Part shown: piece by piece, positions 43,203 through 54,890 of the stretch
How positions within the stretch are numbered: the stretch's first letter is position 1
How the letters are laid out: each line of letters starts with the position of its first letter
Assembly (NCBI RefSeq): GCF_030848805.1
Contig: NC_092369.1
Location: forward strand, 3,632,743 to 3,696,742
Reading direction: 5' to 3'
Length of the DNA: 64,000 bases
DNA from: Temnothorax longispinosus
Taxonomy: Eukaryota; Arthropoda; Insecta; Hymenoptera; Formicidae
Position numbers and translations under genes: made by a program
The notes under the pieces: model-generated
Seen by the model: only the letters and a program-made list of their open reading frames with translations
Told to the model about the DNA's origin: nothing
Databases searched by the model: none

Positions 43203-43460
43203 AAAGGGGGGGGAAGGGGTCAGTGGACAGGCTGGGTCCACGACAACGACGAGACGCCGGGAGCCAAGTCAGGCCTACCACAACGCCAACGACCGCTGGG
43301 AACTCGATGCCTACACTAACCGACCCACGAGCATAAGCTCAGGGAGGTCAGTGGACCAGCTGAGTCCACGACAGCGACGAGACGCCGGGAGGTAAGTCCG
43401 GCCCACGACAACGCCAACGACCGCTGGGAACCTGCTGCCTACACTGACCGACCCCCAATT
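43203..43460. repeat. Tandem repeat of about 125 bp, two units, inside LTR B
   Basis: Units at about 43,216-43,340 and 43,346-43,455 share GGTCAGTGGAC, GAGTCCACGACARCGACGAG, ACGCCGGGAG and CAACGCCAACGACCGCTGGG. LTR repeats of this kind can act as enhancers; no direct evidence. Confidence 0.85.
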
Positions 43461-45009
43461 ATATAATAAGCTTCCGGGGGTCCGACAATCGATAGACCGT
43501 TTAAGAAGGGGGGCAATAACGCGAAAAAAAAAGGATCAGGAAAATTCCGGGACTTACTACTTGATGACTTGAATTCGAACGAGTCTCAGTACGCCTTCTC
43601 TCAGTGATGGATGTTGGACTCGTCGGTGAGTGAGTTGGGGCGACTGGTCCGTCGGATCTGCTGCACTGACTCTAAACGTGACTCTAAACGTGAGCTTCTC
43701 GAAACGAATGAGGTTTAGATTGTAACCGAGCAATGCGGACTTGAACTGAGAAAATTTCTCTGGGCGCTAGTCCTGCGACGTCGCGATTTAAATAGGAAGG
43801 TTCGAAGGATGGAAGGGGTGGATTTCGTGTGGGATGTGTCTGGTTTTCGTTTAAAGGATTTCTGGTTGGCGGGATGTTTCTAATTATTATTTAAGGAAAT
43901 TCTTATTGGGCGAGATGTTTCTTGCCCAAGAGGTAGATTTGAGTTTACGCCTATCCTAGTAAGCTAGAGACGGTTATCGATTTTTTCGGTTTTCCATTGG
44001 TGAGACCCCTCTTAAGGCCCCACTGTCTTATTGGGGGTGTAACCCATCGGTTCTTTTCAGTGACGCATTTGTTTTTTCGGCTATCGCCGATTTCTCTTTT
44101 ATTAGGGTTCCTTACTTATCTCGCGACCCTGTTTCTATGCTGACAGACGATCCATACTTCTCAATTTTAAGTGCAGTTTTATTGCAAACAGAAACTTCCG
44201 CCACGTGCTCTTAAGATTTCTAAAGCACGTATTAGGTTTCGTTTCTGTTTGTCGGAACATAGCACGGCCAGTTTTGAGTGAGTCGCGCGATATAATACAG
44301 ATCCCCATCATCCCTCGCCTGAAGTTAAGGCTCCTTTCTGCGCGTCGTGTCGCCGGATTTATAGTTAAGGGCCAGACGAGGTTGACGAGAATCTGGTCAC
44401 CATATCCCCCGTCTGTTAGTAATTTATCATCTGAGAGGTTGCTTTAAGTTGCCCAAGCAAACGGGTAGTTTGATCATAAAAAAAAAGGAATGCGAGGAGA
44501 TCTAACCTCACCCCGATCGATAACCGTCCGTACTCGGCTTGTTTATTCTAATCTTAGGGCTATCTTAGGCGCATAAGAATTCCCGCGAAAAAGGGATATC
44601 GTTGAGTCCGCAGGACGTAACAATGACATTGATCGCAGATGAAAAATAAAATTGCTTTTTATGAAACTTAAATTAATTACCACTTGAGGTACAGTAAACG
44701 TTTTATTCTTTAACAGTTTTCAAATTCTTCTACAGCATTTATATCCTTTAACGGAAAATAATCATATATTAAAGATCCTTTGGCTTGTTTAATTTCTTCC
44801 GTTTAACATTTTTGATCAGTTCCTGATTTATCATCATTGCATTTAGTCTGGGTTTTGTCTTCTCAAATATCATCCTGTTCAATTTGTTCATTATTAATGC
44901 GTTTGATTCTAAAACAAGAAAAAAAATATATTTTATTACACGATAATTTTGTACACGATTCAACATAATTTATCTCTCCAACGAGCGACCAATGATTTCC
45001 TGTTGATTT

Positions 45010-45452
45010 TTGACTGTTGATATACGAATGTAACAGCCAACGAATATAATAAATTAGAAACAGACCGATATCTCAAAATTTGCGAAAGTTAGAGCAACCA
45101 CAAATATTTCTACAAAAATTCTAAATTTTATTAAAAAAGAACCGCTTTACCGATTATCACCAAATTCAATCCCAATCTTCCTTACATGTGATACTTTATC
45201 GATTAAAAAAAAATGCATCCCGAAATCTTAAAAATTACGGAAGTTAGAGCATAAACGGATAACAAAAGCGTTACAAAGATACCTAAAAAAAATTTTTTTT
45301 CACGAAAACAAAGCTTCGACCTCTATGAGGAAGCAAAAATGTCAATATTTGTGGAACAGTGTATTATTATAAGTACGTACTAAAATACTATTACTTGTAG
45401 TAAGCAATAATTTTTTTATTACGGGGATGTATTTTACGTATTATATTCTTAC
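45010..45452. other. Intronic AT-rich sequence, no gene
   Basis: Between exons 2 and 3 of the DUF4806-like pseudogene. AT-rich with a run of TTTTTTT/AAAAAAA pairs near 45,285; nothing else recognised. Confidence 0.5.
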
Positions 45453-45817
45453 CGCATAAATATTCCAGTTTCTCATCAGCAGTAAGAAACTTGTAGGCCG
45501 GAATACTTTTCGGTAAATCATTATTATTATTTTTACCGAGAACGTCATTCATCCCTTGATCATCATTGGGTAGAGAATGTTCATTTTGCCCACTAGTACC
45601 ACTTGTACCTACATTTGCGTAAACACAAGTATGTAATTATGTAAAAAAAATATATATATATATACAGAGCATTATGGAAGTTTATTTTAATAAATTCAAT
45701 TAAAATAATGCGGTACAATGCAAAAATACTATTAATCAAGAGAGAATTATTTTAATCATATAAACTAAATTGAATTAAGGAAAAAAAGCACGTTAATACA
45801 TTATATATATATATATA

Positions 45818-46033
45818 TGTAGGTCCAGAAGTATGTTCCGGGACTTTTATTTTTTACATCGGTATATTCCAGGACATTTGGCAGTTTCCAGGACTGTCCT
45901 GGAAAAAAATTCATGTCCTACGGCACGTTTCGGGACAATTTTTTGAATCTGATTACATATATATGCGTTATATTCCAGGACTGTACATTTCAAAAAAACG
46001 TAAACAGTCCCGGAACATACCTCTAGACCTACA
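45818..46033. mobile_element. TGTAGGTCC MITE, copy 2 (inverted)
   Basis: Starts TGTAGGTCCAGAAGTATGTT, ends GAACATACCTCTAGACCTACA, in TA repeats. It is the reverse complement of the copy at 40,097-40,309 with few differences. Confidence 0.88.
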
Positions 46034-46090
46034 TATATATATATATAACGCCTTTAAATACGAATATATATATTAACAGTGTCAAAACGT

Positions 46091-46341
<251 letters not shown>

Positions 46342-46801
46342 ATAAATAAATAAATAAATATATATATATATATATGTATATATATAAATTTATATATATA
46401 TATATACAGAAGAATATATATATATACTCTATAGTGCAAGTTTATATATTATATTTAAAGACAAAAATAATCCGAATGTCTAGAATTGGGTACGTGTCCA
46501 GGCATTGTTACTTTTACCTTCATAAAAATAAATATAATTGTGGATAACATATATGAATGATCACTTACTAGTCTCCCATACAATGAAACAGAGGGTGCAA
46601 TACTATTGACAGAATTTGATCTGGTTAAATTGTCTTTAGTTGTTAAATCAATTTGAAGGTAATTGGAGGCATTGGTGCCTTTGGAAACTCTGTCAGAACA
46701 ACTTCTTTTTGTTTTGTTTTGTTTTTGTTTTGATACTTCTTCATCCGTATCCGTACTGGTATTTGAGGAATCTGTGAATACACGTTTCTTTCTTTCGCTC
46801 C

Positions 46802-48275
46802 TGTGACGTCCTGGGTGATGCGAGGTGGCTCGATCCGGCAGAACGTCTCCGTTGAGGGTTCTTTTTCTTGCAGTTAAGGAGGTAAAACCCCAGGATAATT
46901 AACTGTTGATCGGCGATGTGGATTATGGCTCCTTGGATCCGTTGAAGGTAGGTATTCAATAATTTTTATCTTTCTTTTGATATATAGTAAAAGAGTATGG
47001 TATTTATTGTAGAACTTTTACGATACAAGTGGCTTATGTGGGAGGATGGAACAAGTATAAGATATGTGACCTTTCCGGCTCATTCCACACTCTCCGTCGA
47101 GAGGGTGAAAGATTCCGCTTTTATACAATTTTGGAAATGGTAGTGGGAGGTGACCGCACCTCGTTACAATGAGTCATAGACGTTGTCTAGCGGATGTGAG
47201 TCTACTTCTAGTGGTGTTGCTCGCTTGCCAGCAATGAATCATGGGGTGGTGTCTTGAAATTCGTTACCTTATATGGTCATGCGTTGCGCTCTGCTTCGAC
47301 ATGTCCATATATGGTCTATGCGAAGACTAGATTCACTCGAATGAGTCATACAGGCGACTTATCTGAATTCTATTTCTTTTCTCTATTCTGACAACGATTG
47401 TAATAAGAGCGATACCTTCTTTCATTATAAAAATCTCAATAGACTTTTAAAGAAATCTTAATATTTGAATTTTAAAATGTGCAAATATATGTTAAATATT
47501 ATTTAAGTTCTTTAGACATACTTTACATTCAATAGAATAATTCAATAGTACAATTAAAGTCATTATTAGCATGTCTAAAGTATAAAAGATATTGCTCTCT
47601 TTATCTAACAGTTACTATAGTATATCTGACTCTCTCTTTCTGTCTTTCAGATCGTACAATACTCGCATCTCGCTCGGATTCGCGTTCCTATGCTACGCAT
47701 ATACAATTCTCTCTTCTCTGGTTCGTGAGTGGCGCTTCAGCGTTTGACGCTCAAGATTTATATTGATTTTAGTAAGTATATATATATATGTATTTTGTTA
47801 ATAATAATAATATTGATAAAAGTGATTTAGCAGTGGTAGTGATGTTTCTAATATCTTGTTAATAATGTGTCATGCAGGTAGAAATGGTTAGCATTCTCAT
47901 TAGTACAGGAAATCAATGAAATTAATTTGTTTATATAATACGATTTTTATTATTTTTATATCTCGCGAATGGTTGGGAATTTGATGGGAGTGTATAGGAA
48001 ATATATTGTAGGACTTTCACTAAAGTATAATATAGCATCGGAAAATTTTCATCATTAATATATGTGTTTGTTAATAACAAATTATTAATTAAATAAATTG
48101 GTACTTTTTAATTTGCGTATTAATATCGTTATGTTCTCTTTATTTAAGAGGTTTTGAATTTATAATATCATCTGTTTATGAGCACACTTTATTTTATTGT
48201 TATAATATTTTGTAAATAAACAATTGCAGAAATAAAAGTTATTATCATTTTTCATAGGTGTACTGATGCAAAGTT
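46802..48275 (+). mobile_element. Family A LTR, copy 3, 3'-truncated
   Basis: Starts TGTGACGTCCTGGGTGATG in the first visible exon of the DUF4806-like gene and stays collinear with copies 1 and 2 to TACTGATGCAAAGTT at 48,275, about the middle of the LTR. There it meets TGTTACGTCC, the start of a family B-like element. A 25-bp deletion follows GTCTCCGTTGAGGG. The missing half may lie beyond the inserted element, outside the part that I can see. Confidence 0.85.
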
Positions 48276-48531
48276 TGTTACGTCCCGATAGATCGCGGCC
48301 GCGAAGGGGGCGGTACTCAGATCGCTTATACGGGACTAGTCGCTTTTCGGGTTATCGAGCCAAGGGGCTCTATTCGGGGATACTTGCGACCGAGGTAATT
48401 CGCTATCCAGACGCTCGTCACCAAATCGTTTGCCCGATCCGCACCCTTACTGGGAGATTAGATTCGGTAGTTCATCACCGTACCGTCGATTCAGAGGATT
48501 CGTCAGATATCGTTCAAACGGTTCTTCTACT

Positions 48532-49250
48532 CTAGTGCATGCGTAAACATTCGAAAGCGGGCCGACAGTCGGCTAGAACCTTACTGCACTCGCTACACGT
48601 GGGGAACTCTATTCGCGGCCCGTATTGCACGAAGTGCCTGAGAACGCCTTCAAAATCTTGCCGGAAGGGCTGGTTGGCCGAGCTGGCAATCCTCGCAAAT
48701 AATGACCCCCGTAGTTTTATTTTGAAAAAACAACGTCCAGACACAGATTCCTGTCATTAGCCATGCTCTGATAGGGCTAGGGGGTGAAATTACCTCCGGA
48801 GGTTGCCGATTTACGGGATGTCCGGGACACATGAACAATGGAGCGCTAAACTCTAGTTTGGGAGATGGCAATTATCGTAGATTCGCGTTCTAAATATTGG
48901 TCTCCTCCCTCGTGTTCCACCGAACGTTTTACGTTAGAGAATATTTCACAACACGTGGTACACGCGGAGGGGCTCTGGATTTCTCCGATCACGGACGTCG
49001 CACGAATCGCATTCTTCGACTTTGTATCGGTAACCGATATGCATATATGGCGGACTAAGCAGTCGTACTGGCGGCGTTGCGGGCCCGTTAGATCTCGGAA
49101 ACACTCTTCACAGAGGTAGTGTTTGCTATCACGATTTGATGGCAGATAGTAAAGACACACACGGCGCGCGATAAACCAATTCCGCCGCGCAATTCTAGAG
49201 GCCAATGGGGTTAGTCGGCGCGCGGGGCGTCGCGTGCGCGGCTCGCTCAT
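48532..49250 (-). pseudogene. Cys/His-rich protein with repeated C2CH-like fingers, broken
   Basis: Frame 49,250-48,846 begins MSEPRTRRPARRLTPLASRI and has CEECFRDLTGPQRRQYDC followed by LVRH, then SACTTCCEIFSNVKRSVEHE. Frames at 48,871-48,650 (GVIICEDCQLGQPALPARF) and 48,744-48,532 (FPTCSECSKVLADCRPAFEC, LRMH) continue the pattern after frame changes near 48,850 and 48,655. The recurring spacing C-x2-C-x12/13-C-x3-H suggests tandem small zinc fingers. I do not recognise the family. It lies within a family B-like LTR element and may be an accessory gene carried by it, now decayed. Confidence 0.4.
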
Positions 49251-49278
49251 GCCGTTCGCTTAGCGCCTAGGGGCGTCG

Positions 49279-49802
49279 TCACTTACCTTTAGTCGAGTTC
49301 CAATGGGTGATCCGCGGTGCCCCAGTGTTCTGGTGGTGAGGCGTCGAACCACAGGTGTAGAATCTCGGCGCGGCGCTGGATCGGGCGGATCCGGCGGGGG
49401 TCGTCCTTTTGATTGAAGCGATGAATTCCCAAGATGGAACTGGTGGTGGATGTCGGAATCTCCCCGGTGTGAAGGTGATCGGGGTTAGCCGATAGTTCTG
49501 GGCCTTCCGGAATGCTTGGTAATCTGCTCGAGACTCGGCCTTGTCCAGTGGAACGTAGATGTATTGTATACTCTTAATGTTAATTTTGCGCACTGAAGTT
49601 ACGTTTTCGAGTTTTGGTCTCGCGTCCGCCTTGCACGCGGAACTCGCGACGAAGTACTTTTCGTATTCGGGATCAGGCGCGTAATCGGAAAGGACTCCTA
49701 ACAATGGATCGGAGGGGTCCCGAACAAAAGGCGGTTGAGCCTGCGGGTGCGTACCTTGAGTCCGCTTCGTCGCGTCTTGGGCATTGTTAACTACTGATTG
49801 AG
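49279..49802 (-). CDS. Uncharacterised ORF of the family B-like element
   Basis: Open from about 49,802 (QSVVNNAQDATKRTQ) through the ATG at 49,704 (MLGVLSDYAPDPEYEKYFVA) to the stop at 49,279. The segment RKINIKSIQYIYVPLDKAES and RADYQAFRKAQNYRLTPITF is protein-like, with mixed strands and helices. No motif known to me. It is on the same strand as, and just upstream of, the Cys/His-rich frames, so the two could be parts of one product separated by a frame change near 49,265. Confidence 0.4.
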
Positions 49803-49849
49803 GTTAAAAGACAAACACGCTTCGGTTGACTCTCCTTGCTCGTGGCGAG

Positions 49850-50030
49850 AAAGCGTGCTGCTCGTACAGCACTGCCCCTCTCCAGACACCCACGGACGGT
49901 AGCGTGCCGCTCGTACGGCACTGCCTCGTACGCAGATGTGGCACAAGGGGAGGACCGGTGATTCGGATGCCTTATTGCAATTACTAGAATACCCACAGGC
50001 GGAGACGTGCCGCTCGTACGGCACTGGGCT
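49850..50030. repeat. Three copies of a GTGCCG-CTCGTA-CGGCAC hairpin
   Basis: Copies at about 49,852 (GTGCTGCTCGTACAGCACTG), 49,901 (GTGCCGCTCGTACGGCACTG) and 50,007 (GTGCCGCTCGTACGGCACTG). The first has compensating changes (T and A) that keep the stem paired, which supports a structured role. Confidence 0.75.
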
Positions 50031-50445
50031 CGTGTGTGGATGCAGTGTAAGTGGGATCAGTGGGGGATGTGCGAAGGGGTGTAAGAATTTGCAGGGGTAA
50101 GATATTGTATAAAAATGATTGTATATTACGATAATTCTATATAGGACATACGATTACAAAAGTAACAAGATTACAATCAGGAATGTATATATGGTGACCG
50201 TAATTCTATATGTAGAGAGAGAGCTGAAGGCTCTGGGTTCGGTAACGCACGTGGAGATAGGAAGATTCTCGATGTAGAAATAGGAAGGTTCTGGATTCAG
50301 AGAGACTCGAGAAGGATTCAGTGGTTACTTAACTGGAGAGTCCGTGATCGAGGTAGGACTCCGGGGAACTGAGAGCGTCCCTTGGGGATGTTCGTCCTTA
50401 TATTCCTGTTTTCCCGATGGCGGGGGTGGTCGAGTGGAAGGGTTG

Positions 50446-50710
50446 CCTGAGTGGAAGGGTTGAGTTGCGTCATCGGCTTCGCTTTCGATTTCTCTCCTTA
50501 TATGGTCATGTTCTGAGTTTTCTTCTTTTTGTTTGTCCTGAGTGGAAGGGTTGAGTTGCGTCATCGGCTTCGCTTTCGATTTCTCTCCTTATATGGTCAT
50601 GTTCTGAGTTTTCTTCCTTTTGTTTGCCTGAGTGGAAGGGTTGAGGCGTCATCGGCTCCGTTTTCGATTTCTCTCCTTATATGGTCATGTATGAGTTTTC
50701 GGGAAAGGTC
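50446..50710. repeat. Tandem repeat of about 92 bp, three units
   Basis: Units begin GAGTGGAAGGGTTGAG at about 50,449, 50,540 and 50,630 and share TCATCGGCTTCGCTTTCGAT and TTATATGGTCATG. The third is shortened. Confidence 0.88.
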
Positions 50711-50924
50711 TGGGAGGGTTTAGGTTTGCGTTACCTGAAGGAAGCGTTGCGGGGAAATTCCTATTGCTAAACCCTTGTGGGCAGTGCGAACTTATTCGTT
50801 GTGTATATACATTATTGGAATAGGCCAAGCCTATTGCGTACATCGTGACTTATTTTCTATATTTATATGCTAGTGGGTAGGTTAGGCCTATCGCGCAGGT
50901 CGTGACTTATCGCTGGTGTGATAA

Positions 50925-51000
50925 CTTATTCGGTGGTAATCCTACTGTCCGGTAAGTCATGCTAGTAAGTATGGTAACTTATTCGGTGGTAATCCTACTG
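50925..51000. repeat. Short direct repeat at the gap edge
   Basis: AACTTATTCGGTGGTAATCC followed by TACTG occurs at 50,923-50,947 and again at 50,976-51,000, ending exactly at the gap. The gap probably results from a tandem array of this unit that was not assembled. Confidence 0.8.
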
Positions 51001-51500
51001 NNNNNNNNNNNNNNNNNNNNNNNNNNNNNNNNNNNNNNNNNNNNNNNNNNNNNNNNNNNNNNNNNNNNNNNNNNNNNNNNNNNNNNNNNNNNNNNNNNNN
51101 NNNNNNNNNNNNNNNNNNNNNNNNNNNNNNNNNNNNNNNNNNNNNNNNNNNNNNNNNNNNNNNNNNNNNNNNNNNNNNNNNNNNNNNNNNNNNNNNNNNN
51201 NNNNNNNNNNNNNNNNNNNNNNNNNNNNNNNNNNNNNNNNNNNNNNNNNNNNNNNNNNNNNNNNNNNNNNNNNNNNNNNNNNNNNNNNNNNNNNNNNNNN
51301 NNNNNNNNNNNNNNNNNNNNNNNNNNNNNNNNNNNNNNNNNNNNNNNNNNNNNNNNNNNNNNNNNNNNNNNNNNNNNNNNNNNNNNNNNNNNNNNNNNNN
51401 NNNNNNNNNNNNNNNNNNNNNNNNNNNNNNNNNNNNNNNNNNNNNNNNNNNNNNNNNNNNNNNNNNNNNNNNNNNNNNNNNNNNNNNNNNNNNNNNNNNN
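51001..51500. other. Assembly gap (500 N)
   Basis: Run of exactly 500 N, a placeholder of arbitrary length. Any protein drawn through it is meaningless. The right end of the family B-like element, and possibly of family A copy 3, should lie here. Confidence 1.
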
Positions 51501-51769
51501 CCATACATATGTATACGTGTGTGTACTGCTCGCAGTGCAGACAGTGCGTTCAGCGCGCTGTCACAATCAGTTAACCTAGAAATATGTATTGTGCAACACT
51601 GTGATCTCTTATTATTATTATATAATACGAGGAAGTTATTAAAGAGACTGCAACAATGCGTTAAAGATATGTTGTAATAAAACATTGTATCGTAGATTTT
51701 TTTTATTTAGGATAATGATTCCCTTCTCGGGATACATGTTCTGTGTTTTGTTTAAATCATGTTTTACAT
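51501..51769. other. Spacer after the gap, no gene
   Basis: AT-rich sequence with no recognisable feature. The non-LTR 3' end (minus strand) probably lies around 51,700-51,770. Confidence 0.4.
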
Positions 51770-52138
51770 CTACACCTTTTCTATATTAATTTCTACACTC
51801 ATTTCTTGTCTCTTCAGTTTTTCCCTCTCTTTCCTTTTATTGCACAACTTCAGCATCCATTCTATTCCTTTTCCGCCTTCTGCCATTATAAATTCTTTTC
51901 TCGGATTGGCTGCTCTTGATTCCGGGCATTCCCTTAGTATTATATGGTGCCAGGATTCCTCTCTTTCTTCACACAACCTGCACATAGTGCACATTTTCTT
52001 GTTTTCCTCCTTCCAGTATCTATTACCTTTCCATTCGTTTCCGCATCTGAATCTTGCGATTGTTTTTATCTTTATGCCTTTTCCTTTACACTCCAAATAT
52101 TTCGCTCTTTCACTTGATTTCTACCTGTTATATTCCTT
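51770..52138 (-). pseudogene. Non-LTR reverse transcriptase C-terminus with CCHC-type finger
   Basis: Minus-strand frame with KTIARFRCGNEWKGNRYW and the zinc-finger-like run CTMCRLCEEREESWHHIILR followed by EC, typical of the C-terminal Cys/His region of several insect non-LTR ORF2 proteins. The frame is open from 52,096 to 51,770; just upstream there is a stop near the inserted element. It is the continuation of the reverse transcriptase at 53,753-54,890, split by the insertion 52,139-53,752. Confidence 0.75.
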
Positions 52139-53752
52139 CCCCGGGAAAAAATATTCATATATGATCATATATAATCATATATGATTGGCCATATATGGTC
52201 AGATATGGAAATTGGCCAGATCTGAGGATATATGATCTGGTATTATTGTATATGTTAATATCTGATCAGATATGATCAGGTATGATCAGATACGAACTGA
52301 CACAGTTCAATCTGGACATATATATTTAAGTAAGTTTCAGAACATTGTTATATATTTTCAAAAGTTATTTTTTAAGTGTGCCACTTTATTATAAAAGTGG
52401 ACTCCACGATACAACTGATACAAAAATTGTGCCGCTTCATAGCGCGAGACAGTGTCGTGTCTTTTGATACTGTCTTATAACACTGTTGGTCAAATTTTAA
52501 ATACGAGAAACAGATCCCATCGAATGCCATCTATCGGATACTTTGAGATGCAATATCTGATCTGATCATATATAATCTTATATGACTATATAAGTTCATA
52601 TATGATTATATATGATTTTCAGTTTAAATTATAAGATATTATGTTTGCAAAATAATACGATTAATATATTTATTTATAAGAACTATAATATATATTATAT
52701 AACAGTTTTTTTCACGAAGGTAAAATTTCATTGTTTATAAAAATATTTGATAAAAATTAATATGTCAATTAAAAAAGATTAAGTGTCTTATGCAAAATTA
52801 GAAAAAAAGAAAAATTTAAAATAACACAAGCAATGAGATGCCGTTTTTGGTCGAAGTGGATCTGGGTGCTTAATAATATTTCACAATATCAATTATTATA
52901 TTAAATACATTTTTCAGTTTTTTAAACTGCGTGCCAATATGGACTTTGTCGGACTTAAAACACATATATATATATAAACGCTCTATATATGGGCATGTAA
53001 AACTTATATCTGTTTATATCTCATTTATATATGTTCATATACTGTCAGATATGAATATTTTTTCCCGGGATGATATAAAATGTCCGAGAAAAATATTCAT
53101 ATCTGACAGTATATGAACATATATAAATGAGATATAAACAGATATAAGTTTTACATGCCCATGTATAGAGCATATATAATCATATATGGTTATCTATCGC
53201 CATATATGATTCTGATCACCATATATGATTATATATGCTCTATACATGGGCATGTAAAACTTATATCTGTTCATATCTCATTTATATATGTTCATATACT
53301 GTCAGATATGAATATTTTTCCCGGACATTTTATATCATTATATCCCAGTCTGGTCATATATACATCGCGTCTTGTCATATATGATCATGTACAGTGCCGA
53401 TATAGTTATGTATGACCATATATAATTATATCTGATAATACATGGCCAAACATTCTTTATATACGATCATGTAAGGCCAGATACGATTATGTATAGTGTC
53501 ATATCTGCTACACATAATAATATGTCTGACCATATATGAACTTATATGATCAGATCTTGTGTCATGTATAATATACGATCTGATCATATATGGCAATAGA
53601 TAACCATATATGATTATATATGCTCTATATATGGGCATGTAAAACTTATATCTGTTCATATCTTATTTATATATGAACATATATGAACATATATAAGTTT
53701 TACATGTTCATATATAAATATATACTGTCAGATATGAATATTTTTTCCCGGG
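52139..53752. mobile_element. AT-rich element with CCCGGGAAAAAATATTCATAT ends, nested
   Basis: Inserted inside the reverse transcriptase. The left end is CCCGGGAAAAAATATTCATA and the right end is the complement ATGAATATTTTTTCCCGGG. The body is dominated by ATATATGATCATATATG-type palindromic words. The same end motif also occurs inside at about 53,050, 53,085 and 53,325, and two identical blocks (GGGCATGTAAAACTTATATC) lie in opposite orientations. So one element appears to have inserted in another, or rearranged internally. No ORF of note. Confidence 0.75.
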
Positions 53753-54890
53753 TCGTTGATTTTGATCTCTCCATCTTCTTTCCTCTCTCTCCAATTTTTT
53801 CTCTTTGTAGTTGGTTGTCCATTCTTCTGTCGCGTTTTTTCTCTGTTCCTCTCTTGCTTCTCTTGTCCACTGATTTAATCCGCCCTCCTCGTAAAACGTC
53901 TGCATCCTTCTGCCCCATTGTGTCTCCTCCCATTCTATATTGCTAATTTCTTTTCTGCATTCTCTCAGTATTTCGTTGTCAGTCATTCCTTTTACTTTCT
54001 CTTGGTATTTTAGTGCTCTTCCTCCAGCTTCTATACTGATTTGTTCTATCTTTGTTTCTTCTCTGACTATATAGCCCGGCGTGCATCTATCTAAGCCTAA
54101 TATCCATCTTATGTATCTTTCTTGAAGTGCTTCTATCTCCTTCCATTCTTTCCATCCCCATATTTCTACTCCGTATAACAGTATGCTTTTGACCATGACA
54201 TTAAACATCATCATTCTCCTGTCAAAGTCTCCTCCAAATTTCCTTTCACCTATTCCCCAAATCTGTGCCATGGCTGCTGCTGCATTTCTTACTACATCTT
54301 TTATGTGTGCTTCATCGGTGTTGCATTTCTTAAATGTAAATCCCAGATATTTGAACTCCTTGATTTGAAATCCCAGATATTTGACTTCTTCTATCTTGTT
54401 GTCCTTTCATTTCCAGTTCCTTTCTTGTTTAATTTTCTCTTTCTTACAAAAAACCAACATTTTGAATTTATCTACATTTAAAGTCAGTTCCTTTTCCTCT
54501 AAATATCTTTTTAGGCTTTTCAGCATTTTTTTCATTTCTCTTTCCGTCTCCGCCATCATCGCTAGATCGTCTGCGTACGCCAAGGTATATATACTCCTTC
54601 TTCCCAGTCTTACGCCTCCGTTCTGTCTTTTTTTTTTAGAAATTCCTCCACGTCCGCGATAAATGTTATGAACAGGAGTGGGATCAGTGGGCATCCTTGC
54701 CTCAGCCCTCCTTCTGTCCAGAACTCTTCTGTGCATTTGTCTCCTACGATTACTCTGTTGATTGTTTCCTCATAAATATTTTTTATTCTGTCGATTAGTT
54801 TCCTATTTATACCACGTTCTTCCAGAACCTTCTATAGTTTCTTTCTGTTCACCTTATCAAACGCTGCCTTCAGTCCTGAAAATAAACTTG
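53753..54890 (-). pseudogene. Non-LTR reverse transcriptase, decayed
   Basis: Minus-strand remnant of ORF2. From about 54,890 down: GLRQGCPLIPLLF-type finger region, then 54,736-54,407 with the catalytic box YTLAYADDLAMMAETEREMK and the following EKELTLNVDKFKMLVF, then 54,271-53,753 with FNVMVKSILLYGVEIWGW and ALQERYIRWILGLD, the usual C-terminal region. The YADD box is intact, but stops and frame changes occur at about 54,640-54,660 and 54,280-54,400, the latter a tandem CCCAGATATTTGA duplication. The N-terminal endonuclease is missing because a short MITE truncates it at 54,890. Dead copy. Confidence 0.8.

Larger units (their letters stand above)
41989..44622. mobile_element. Family B solo LTR with 4-bp target duplication ATGA
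   Basis: Begins TGTTACGTCCAACCCCGGG and ends GAGTCCGCAGGACGTAACA, giving a perfect 10-bp terminal inverted repeat TGTTACGTCC / GGACGTAACA with TG...CA ends. ATGA is directly duplicated at 41,985-41,988 and 44,623-44,626. At 2,634 bp it is long for an LTR. It lies in an intron of the DUF4806-like pseudogene. The ends resemble those of family A (TGTGACGTCC / GACGTGACA), so the two families are probably related Ty3/gypsy elements. Confidence 0.88.
48276..51000. mobile_element. Family B-like LTR element, right end in gap
   Basis: Starts TGTTACGTCCCGATAGATCG, sharing the first ten bases with the solo LTR B. It is inserted in family A copy 3. The matching GGACGTAACA end is not visible before the gap at 51,001. 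Content: Cys/His-rich minus-strand frames (48,532-49,250), another minus-strand frame (49,279 to about 49,802), three hairpins (49,850-50,030) and tandem repeats (50,449-50,710). The orientation is probably minus, so 48,276 would be the element's 3' LTR end. Confidence 0.6.

Noticed and set aside
50957..51685. Frames running through N bases
   Set aside because: They are created by the 500-N gap and have no real sequence.
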